From Leptodontidium sp. MPI-SDFR-AT-0119 (lineage: Eukaryota; Ascomycota; Leotiomycetes; Helotiales; Leptodontidiaceae): DNA of 64,000 nt. Numbering within the stretch: position 1 is the first letter of the stretch; every line of letters begins with the position of its first letter. Shown here piece after piece: positions 55,901-64,000 of this stretch. Made by a program: the position numbers and the translations under genes. The notes below the pieces were generated by a model that did not search any database, was not told the DNA's origin, and saw nothing but the letters and a program-made list of their open reading frames with translations. The stretch is taken from the NCBI GenBank assembly GCA_020726505.1, contig JAHLEZ010000046.1, positions 124,001-188,000 on the forward strand, given 5' to 3'.

Positions 55901-57989
55901 TAAATGCGTACTATTATCTCATCGATTAGTAGAATTAAGTACAGGTCCTTCTTCGACAAAGTATTTAGCTTCCGGTAGTTAACGTATAGTTAGAGACTAC
56001 TATCGGCCTTCTTAGCGAAGAGAATAAGGGCCGCGTAAGATACACTAGAGGGCTTAATAAAACCTTTATATAAATTATCGATAATATATTACTTAGTCTC
56101 TAACAGTTATTTTTTACTTATACGCTAAAGGGGTTTAAAGGACAAGTCGTTCTCTTTAGTAAGCTCGATCTAATAATCTACGCCTTAGCGATACGCTAGT
56201 AACTCATTAGAGGCTCGCCGGGAGAAGAGAGGAGTATACTTTTAATACTTTACTAGGAGCTTCTTACTTACTAACTCATTATCTTGCGCGTACTTAGCCT
56301 CGAGGGCCTCCTCTAGGGTTAAGTCTCTGTTTATTAATACGAGTTCGACGCTTAATTAGTTTAGGGCCTCTCGCTGGCGGCGAGTCAGCTCTTAATCGAT
56401 CTTATATACTAATGTCACAAAGGTTTCTACTTTACTTCTTCTTTTTTTCTTAAGTCAGAGGTACGTCGTAAATATCGCCGCTATTAATATAAAGAAAATC
56501 TCCGTAATAAGCGCCTTCGGCTAGCGATTCGCCGGGGAGGCTCCACGAGCTCTCTTGTCCTTAAGTAGTAATCCTAGATCACGGGATGTCGAAGGGTCTA
56601 ATTACTCTTTTATAACCCGTAGGCGCTCTTTAACTTTTTTAATAAAGCTTAAGGGTCGAGTTAGCGAGACGCTAGTAGTAAGTCGGACAGGGGCCTTTGA
56701 CTTAGGGAAATCGTCGAGCGCCGCTAGCTTAGCTTGCCTCCGGCGGTGGTTATCTGTGTTTATAAGGGCATCCCTTCGTTTTACGTCAAGCTAGTAAGAC
56801 TTGACGATTAGCTTATTAGAGCGGTTGATATTAACGAAGACTCGTTAGTCAAAGTACGGCTAGACGGGTATATCTAATAGCTATTTTAGCCGATTATAGT
56901 TCTTTATATACGACTACTTTAAGTCGTAATACTTAAAGAACTTCTAATTAATTAAGACGTCAGTGTTTTTTAGGTTAATTACTAGAAAGGGGAAGTTGAT
57001 TCGCCGGCGGTCGATTGTTAAAGTAAGTAAAACAGCCGTATTAATTAGCTTACCTTTCCTGCTATTATAGCTAGTTAAGACGATTAACTAAAGGAGGGAT
57101 ATAAAGGAAATATTAAATTACTTAACGAGTTAATATACGAAAGAGGTTTTAATAACACTAAAAATATTAGTTCTACTATTAATATATGTAAGTGTCTTAA
57201 TAAAGAATCTATTCCTTCTTAGTTTAATACTAATTAAGAATTGTCGCCCTTTAATAAAAGTACGGAAATTAAATACTAAGTCCTTTTATAAGTTGTGGCC
57301 TATATTAAGGTGTGAGTCTTTATTACGGCCTAGGAGTTTTTTAATAGCTCGTTAGTCTTTAGATTCTCGCTAACGACTAGTTAAGAAATCGACTTATTAA
57401 GGGCTTAGTCTCTACGACGCTTAGGACAGTCGCTGGCCCAGTAGCCGGTCTTACTATAGTAAAGACAGGTGTCGGAAGAGACGTCCTTAAGTACGGGAGG
57501 AGGCACGGGGGACTCAGGTCGGCGCAAGACAGGCGAAGGAGAGGGCGATTGCTGGCAGACATCCGACGACTGTCTAAGAGTCGGAGTCGGGGGTCTTCAA
57601 GCCGTAGTAGCCGGCGTAGGGGAAGTAGCGCGCCAGCTCTCCTTCTTTAAGATGCCGCGCGAGTCGTTAACATTATTGAAAGAGACTCGGGGGGCTTCAC
57701 GGGTAGTAGTAGGGGCCCGCGCACTAGCTCGCGCGGCAGCGATATTTCGAGACTCGCGGTCTGAGACAGCTAAGAACTCGTTAAGAGCCGTATAATCGCC
57801 GGCGAAGTCGTACTTCTTAATACGGATATTGTACTTAAGCTTATCTAAGACCTTCTCGCACACGTCGTCGAACTAGCGGTCAAGTGAGATCTTTTTAATA
57901 GCCGTATATGTCGTGAACTTAGTATAGAACTTATTATAAGTTATACTACTTATTTATAGTTAGTTATACTTGAGCTTGGCGGCCTGTAC
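52987..57989 (-). pseudogene. Chromodomain Ty3/gypsy retrotransposon copy A, interior
   Basis: Order from right to left: end of gag with a CCHC knuckle remnant (57475-57415: LYYSKTGYWASDCPKRR, a Cys and the His now Tyr); a protease region; reverse transcriptase at about 56200-55550 (LIDEIIVRIYKAKVFIKLDI, MSPKSEDYTTFRT, YIDDILIYSS). RNase H follows at 55500-54900, then a 72-codon acidic spacer (54768-54550), the integrase at 54350-53750 (LIIDFTKLL, IISDRGLQFVSSF) and a chromodomain at about 53300-53150 (EIKGILGSKVIRNKLFYYIK). It ends TTRTQFFKRGG. The family is the chromovirus group (MAGGY-like). TAG/TAA codons run throughout. The right end is cut within gag by copy B. Confidence 0.92.
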
Positions 57990-58289
57990 TATTACGGCTG
58001 GTAAGAGGTTAATACGGCGAGTTGACTTTAGCTGTGTATTTAGGCCTCTAACTACGCTCAGAATCGAGAAGAAAAGACAAGGAGGAAAGGAGAGCTCTCT
58101 GTAAGGGAGAGCTCGAGTATAAATACACGAAGGACCCTCTTAATAGGGCCTAGCGTAGTCGGGGGCTATTCATCTATATATCGCAGGCTCGCTACTAAGT
58201 CTTCCCTATTAGGCTTAGCGCCGTCGCATAGCCAGCGATACTACGAGCCTGTGTCAATTAAAATGCGAGGCGTATTATAAGTTATAATA
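57990..58289 (-). repeat. LTR of gypsy copy B
   Basis: 300 bp, aligned base for base in layout with the LTR at 52687-52986. It starts TATTACGG instead of TGTTACGG and ends TTATAATA instead of TTGTAACA, all transitions. It lies inside the gag of copy A; TGTAC at 57985-57989 would be the duplicated target, its partner being outside the window. Confidence 0.9.
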
Positions 58290-61200
58290 TTACCCCCCCT
58301 TTTAAAAAACTATATCTATGTAGTTATAACTATAACTATGTCGTCCTTTAAGTCGTTGTAATCGTTAATACTGGCGTTATAAGCCTCTAGCTATTTTAGG
58401 AGAGCTCTTAGTAGCCTTTTAACGTTAAGATACTCTAAGTGGAACCGTTTAATTATATATAAAGTTATTATAATATCTAAGTATAAGTACTACTTTAAGT
58501 CTTCGTCGGCGCCTAGTTACTTAATATAATAAAATAACTTATTCCGCATAACCTTAGAGCTAAGGATGCCTTTAATTTCCCACTTATTTTACTTAAGTAA
58601 TAACTAAATAAGTGCCGGCGTAACTCTAGCTTATTTAGGCAAGGGATTATTAATATACTTATAGAGTAAGTACGAGTGGAAAACAAGATGGATTTACTAG
58701 TCCTCTAAGAGCTTAATTCTCTAACTCTCTCCTTCTTTAGTAAGTACCTTAGTTAGACTATATTACTTATTAAAGAGCTTTCTTAAAAGTCAGTCGATAT
58801 TCTAATTCTAAGTGTCGACTAATACTAAGTCGCTAACGTCCCAATCAACAGCGCGTCGCCCACGGTTCGTTAGTCGTTCTATTTTCTCTTATTAATCCTT
58901 TAGGGACGATTGTGCGACTTCTATAACTTCCTTTATTCGTAATACTACTTATAAAGCCTCCTTGTAATTAAGTTTCTTTATTACTATAGCCGGAGGCTTT
59001 GAGTTAATTAAGTCTTAAGAAGTCCTTAGCTTAACGCCGTTAAGTAGCTAGAAAGGGGATAAGCGGCTTAAGGACTTATATAATAACGTTAGTTAAGTAA
59101 TATCTATAATTAGTAAAAAGTCACTTTAATTGTCTTAGTAATAATAATAAAAGGGACGAAGCTGTTATTTAATATATTAGTTTATTACTTTTGTTTAGCC
59201 GTCGACGTTTAAGTTATATACCGTCGTTAACTTTACTTTAATTCTAAGGATGTGATAGTACTCCTTTTAAAAGGAGGAGACAAATTAAAGTCCGCGGTCC
59301 GAGATAATAAAGTCTAATATATTAAAGTGTCGAGTCTAATAAACGAGAAAAAAAATAACTATACCTTTAACTGTAATTATATTATTATAAGGTATTAAGA
59401 CCGGTTTCTTAGACAAGCGGTTAACAATAACTATAGCGAAGTTATAGCCGTGCTTGTCTAGTAGTAACTTCGTAAAGTCTATTATAAGGTATTAATATAG
59501 CCGAGTAAAGATTAGTAGGAGGTATAAGAAACTAAAAGTCTTATCTCTTCTAGCCTTTTACCGGGAGTAACTGTAATTCGCTACGTATTAAACTACGTCT
59601 ATAAAGAGGCCATTTTAATAGTATTTACGGCTTAGTAGCGCCTTTATCTTCCCGATCCCCGCGTGTACTACTAATAACTAGGAGTATATATAATAAATAA
59701 GTGTCGTGCGAAGCTCTAGCGGCTTTAAGGGCACTTTTAGGCGTCCTTAGAAAAGCAACTTGTCGTTTATTAGCTCGTAATCTAATGACTATTCCTTAGC
59801 TTTTTGTTAAAGAAGCTCTAATAAAGGCGAAGACTTATTAGTTACGAGTACTTAATTAATAATATCGTATTCCGCGACGTTATAAGCTATTATAGAGTTA
59901 AGGTCCAGCTCTTCTAGTATAAGGGTCTCCGGGTCAACTAGTACTCCTGTATTAGGCTCAAGTTCCGGCTCCGGCTCTGGCTCTAGCTCTAGCTCTGGCT
60001 CTAGCCCGTCACGTGTTTTAATATCGTAGTCCGGGATTATAGCTTCTATAGGTGCTAGGGGTATCGTCTCTACGACATTAATATAAACGTTTATAGAATC
60101 AACGGTAGAAAGCTAAAGGTTACTGGCGACTCGCGAGTTAATTTTATTAGTCGGAATTAACTATTAGTTACGGATGGCCCGCTTACGTGCCTCTATAACT
60201 ATAAAGTCTTAATCCTGTCGGGATAAGGTGTTAGCTAAGGTATTAGTCGTCTTAGTATAATATATAATTGTAAAATAAAAATCCGCAAAGAACTTAGCCT
60301 ATCAAGCCTACTTAGTCGTAAGGTCCTTAATAATTATAAAGTACTCTAGGGCTTAGTAGTCTATATAAACAAGGACATTTTTCTAGGTACTTAAGAGCTT
60401 TAGGCGATATTACTTAAATAACTAGAAAATCGCTAGTATTTCTTTATTATAAATTAAGTAATTAAGCTTAGGGTCTGTTATAGTCTTAAAAAAGTATCTT
60501 ATAAGATAAAAAGTATTGTCTTCTTAAAGTTAAGATAAAACCTTAGCGACGACTTTATTTAAGGAATTAGTCTTTAGCCGCGTTTACTTAGTAAGGTTAT
60601 AGTAGCAAAGAACCGGCGTAAATTAGAGGGCTTCCTAGAGAGTCTCTTATGTGTTTTTATAAGTGTTATTAAAGACGAAGGGAACGTCTTTTCTAGTGAG
60701 TATTATAAGAGGACATATAATGTGACTATAGTCTTTAATAAACTAGTAGTAGAAGTTACAAAAGCTAAAGTAACTCTATATATTCTATATATTATTAGCG
60801 TATTATTAGTCCTTAATTACACTAATCTTCTCTAGGTTTACTTCCACGCTATTGACTTTAATAATAAATCCTAAGAACTTAGTCTTTTATATACTAAACT
60901 TAGACTTCTTAATATTAGCCTAAAGTCTATATACTTATAATATTACTATAACCTTCTTAATATAGATCTTATATTCCTTTAGAGTAAACGAATATATAAG
61001 GATATTATTTATATAAGTCGCGTAGAAGTCGTTAAGGTATTTTATAAAAATATCGTTAACGAATTACTAGAAAGTCGCCGGATTATTAATAAGGCTAAAA
61101 GGAAGAACCTTATACTTATACGTATTATATTAAGTATAAAAGGTCGTATAGTCTTCGCTCTCAGGGGACATGTAAATATAATAAAAAGCTTATTAAATAT

Positions 61201-64000
61201 TAAGCTTTATAAAGACCTTTGCCTTATAAATACGAGTTATTATCTCATTAATTAAGGGGATTAAGTATAAGTTCTTCTTTAATAAGGCATTTAGCTTTTA
61301 GTAGTCAATATATAACTAGAGACTACTATCGGCTTTCTTGGCGAAGAGAATAAGGGCCGTGTAAGGTATACTAAAGGGCTTAATAAAGCCTTTATATAAG
61401 TTGTCGATAATATACTACTTAGTCTTTAATAGTTATTCTTTAGTTATACGCTAGAGAAGTTTAAAGAATAAGTCATTCTCTTTAGTAAGCTCGATCTAGT
61501 AGTTTACACCTTAGTAATACGCTAGTAGCTCGTTAGAGGCTCGCCAGGAGAAGAGAAGAGTATACTCTTAATACTTTATTAAGAGCTTTTTACTTATTAG
61601 TTTATTATCTTACGCGTACTTAACTTCTAAGGCCTCCTTTAAGGTCAGGTCTTTATTTATTAATGCGAGTTCGACGCTTAATTAGTTTAAGGCCTCTCGC
61701 TAATAACGAGTTAGTTCTTAGTTAATCTCAAGTACTAATATTATAAAGGTTTATACTTTATTCTTTTTAGCCTTCTTAAGTTAAAAGTATATTATAAATA
61801 TTACTATTGCCGATATAAGGAAGATTTTCGTAGTAAGTACTTTTATTTAGTAATTCGCTAAAGAGGCTTTATAAGTTCTCTTGTCCTTAAGTAGTAATCC
61901 CGGATTATAGGATATCGAAGGGTTTAATTACTCTTTTATAACCTGTAGGCGCTCTTTGACTTCTCTAGTAAAGCTCGAGGGTCGAGTTGGCGAGACGCTA
62001 GCGGTAAGTTAAACGGGGGCCTTTGTCTTAGGGGAATCGTCGAGTGCCGCAAGCCTAACTTGTTTCCGGTAGTAATTATTTATATTTATAAGGGTATCCT
62101 TTTATTTTACGTTAAGTTAGTAAGACTTAATAATTAACTTGTCGGAACGGTTAATATTAACGAAGACTTACTAGTTAAAGTACGGCTAAACGGGTATATC
62201 TAATAACTATTTTAGTCGATTGCGGTTCTTTATATATAATTACTTTAAGTTATAATACTCGAGGAACTTCCGACTAATTAGGACGTTAGTGTTTCTTAAG
62301 TTAGTTACTAGAAAGGGGAAGTTAATTCGCCGGCGGTTAATTATTAAGGTAAATAAGATAGCCGTATTAATTAGCTTACTTTTCTTACTATTATAGTTAA
62401 TTAAGACAATTAACTAAGGGAGGGATATAAAGGAAATATTAAATTACTTGACGAGTTAGTATATAAAAGAGGTTTTAATAGCACTGAAAATATTCGCTCT
62501 ACTATTAATATATATAAGTGTTTTAATAAAGAATTTATTCCTTCTTAGTTTAATATTAACTAAGAACTATTGTCCTTTAATAAGAGTACGGAAATTAAAT
62601 ATTAAGTCCTTTTATAAGTTGTAACTTATATTAAGGTGTGAGTCTTTATTACGGCCTAAGAGTTTTTTAATAGCTCGTTAGTCTCTAGATTTTCGCTAAC
62701 GACTAACTAAGAAATCGATTTATCGAGAGCTTAGTCTTTACAGCGTTTAGGGCAGTCGCTAACTTAATGGCTAGTCTTATTATAATAGAGATAAGTGTCG
62801 GAAGAGACGTCCTTAAGTATAAGAGGAGGTATAAGGGACTTAGGTCGGCGCAGGACGGGCGAAGAAGAGGGCGTATACTGGCGGACATCTGACGACTGTC
62901 TTAAAGTCAGTAGTCTTTATGTGTGAGTAGTAAGGGTAAGTGAAGTCAAACGTCAGTTGTTCTTCTTTAAGATACCGCGCGAGTCGCTAATATTAGTATT
63001 ATTAAAGGAGACTCGAGGGGCTTCGCGGATAGTAGTAATAGCACGTTTATTAACTTGTTTAGTAGTAATATTTTGTAGCTCGTGATCTAAGACAACTAAG
63101 AACTCGTTAAGAGCCGTATAATTTCTAGCGAATTTATACTTCTTAGTTCGGATATTATATTTAAGCTTATTTAAGACCTTCTCGTATACGTCGTCGAACT
63201 AGTAGTTAAGTGAGATTTTTTTAATAGCCGCGTACGTCGTGAACTTTATATAGAATTTATTATAAGTTATATTACTTATTTATAATTAATTATACTTAAG
63301 TTTAGCGGCTTATACTTAGTTGTGGTTAAAGAAACGCTAGTTTAAGGCCTTTAAGACGTCGGCGGCTCTATTAAAGTCTCCCGCGAAGTTAGGGTTTATT
63401 TATTAAAGGATAATAGTCTTAGCCTCTCCCTTTGTATACTTAAAGTAAGTATAGACTTATAATTCACTAATAAAGAAGTTACTTAAGTACTTTTAAATAA
63501 AGAGCTTTATATTTATTTTTTAAGCGTCGTATTTAATTTCGCCCTTATAGTCGCTAAAGGGGGTATAGGGGTACTTAACCTTATTAGGCTTAACGGTAAG
63601 GGTAATAAGGTTTAGCTTAAGGAAGTAATAGTCGGCAGTAAGTTGAAGGTCCGCCGTAAGAGCACGTACGGATTAGTTAGAAGGGGAGGGAGTGCTAGTC
63701 CCTTAGTAAGGGTTATTAATAATATATTAAGTGAGGGCTTGTGTAATAGTAGCGGCGACAGTAAAGTTAATAAAGTCTTTAATTAGCTGATTTATCTTAG
63801 CTTATTAAGCGGGGGTAAGGCCTTTTATATTAGTAGGCTCTGGCGATGCGTCGAAGAAGCGCTAGGGTTTGTCCTCTAGGTCTAAGTCGAATCCGTTAAA
63901 GCTCTCCGGCTCCTCCGAGAGAGTCTCGACCGAAGGGATAGGGGTGTTAGTAAAGCCTAGTCGTATAAGGGCGCTCCTTTCTTTAAAGCTTCGCCGACGA
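58290..64000 (-). pseudogene. Chromodomain Ty3/gypsy retrotransposon copy B, interior (runs off the window)
   Basis: The same family and orientation as copy A, alignable along its whole length. Chromodomain near 58600-58450, integrase 59650-59050, acidic spacer 60100-59850 (longer Glu/Pro run than in A), RNase H and reverse transcriptase 61500-60250, zinc-knuckle region near 62800-62740. Unlike A it keeps the gag: 63990-62940 reads RLGFTNTPIPSVETLSEEPE, then PYTPFSDYKGEIKYDA and IREAPRVSFNNTN. The 5' LTR lies beyond 64000. It has more AT substitutions than copy A, with almost no intact frame above 60 codons. Confidence 0.9.

Noticed and set aside
57469..57863. Plus- and minus-strand frames near the gag of copy A
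   Set aside because: The plus-strand frame is antisense; the minus-strand one is simply part of the gypsy gag, already included.
1..64000. A Starship-type giant element
   Set aside because: NLRs are typical cargo, but I found no DUF3435 captain recombinase and no matching ends, so the claim is not supported.

Overview
This is a repeat-rich stretch of a filamentous ascomycete (Pezizomycotina) genome. The evidence is the gene families (HET/NB-ARC and NACHT NOD-like receptors, PTH11-like receptor, LaeA-like methyltransferase), the 45-105 nt introns with GTAAGT/GTACGT donors, and fungal mobile elements (Tad-like LINEs, a chromodomain gypsy element, hAT, Tc1/mariner). Most of the window is A+T-rich: CpA/TpG are visibly scarce, CpG is kept, and former coding frames are broken mainly by TAG/TAA where CAG/CAA/TGG is expected. 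That is the signature of repeat-induced point mutation (RIP). I could not compute RIP indices; this is read by eye. Islands of ordinary composition (about 1-0.65 kb, 9.2-16.8 kb, 25.8-26.4 kb, 28.4-28.9 kb, 31-32.1 kb, 35.2-38.8 kb, 40.5-42.4 kb) hold the few open frames.

Layout. 0-2.3 kb: an ORF fragment, a truncated LTR and a 23-bp minisatellite. 2.3-5.2 kb: a LINE-like reverse transcriptase (minus). 7-9 kb: a dead NACHT-ankyrin NLR (minus). 9.25-10.2 kb: a compact non-coding LTR element (TRIM-like) with paired 153-bp LTRs, primer-binding site, polypurine tract and target duplication. 10.5-12.8 kb: small hypothetical genes. 12.8-14.6 kb: a Helitron-like N-terminal remnant and short tandem repeats. 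14.6-17.8 kb: a Tad-like LINE (minus). 20.6-28.3 kb: RIP-degraded ordinary genes, namely a PTH11-like receptor, a transmembrane RING E3 ligase interrupted by a MITE that itself carries a solo LTR, and a LaeA-like methyltransferase. 29-32.1 kb: a dead HET/NB-ARC/TPR NLR. 33.5 kb: a 37-nt G run. 35-43.6 kb: LINE 3' tails, a hypothetical gene with one internal stop, a hAT MITE with 8-bp duplication, the 5' half of a hAT transposase gene and a small GC-rich multi-intron gene. 44-52.7 kb: a very long unidentified frame with an N-terminal AT-hook, split by a 3.9-kb Tc1/mariner-type element. 52.7-64 kb: two nested minus-strand copies of one chromodomain gypsy retrotransposon, the second running off the window.

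No pathway or operon logic connects these genes. The region reads as an AT-isochore or subtelomere-like gene graveyard. Its main value is stratigraphic: nested insertions give a relative order of events, and several insertions are clean enough that removing them in thought rejoins the interrupted frame. I saw no rRNA, tRNA, CRISPR array or bacterial-type regulatory site.
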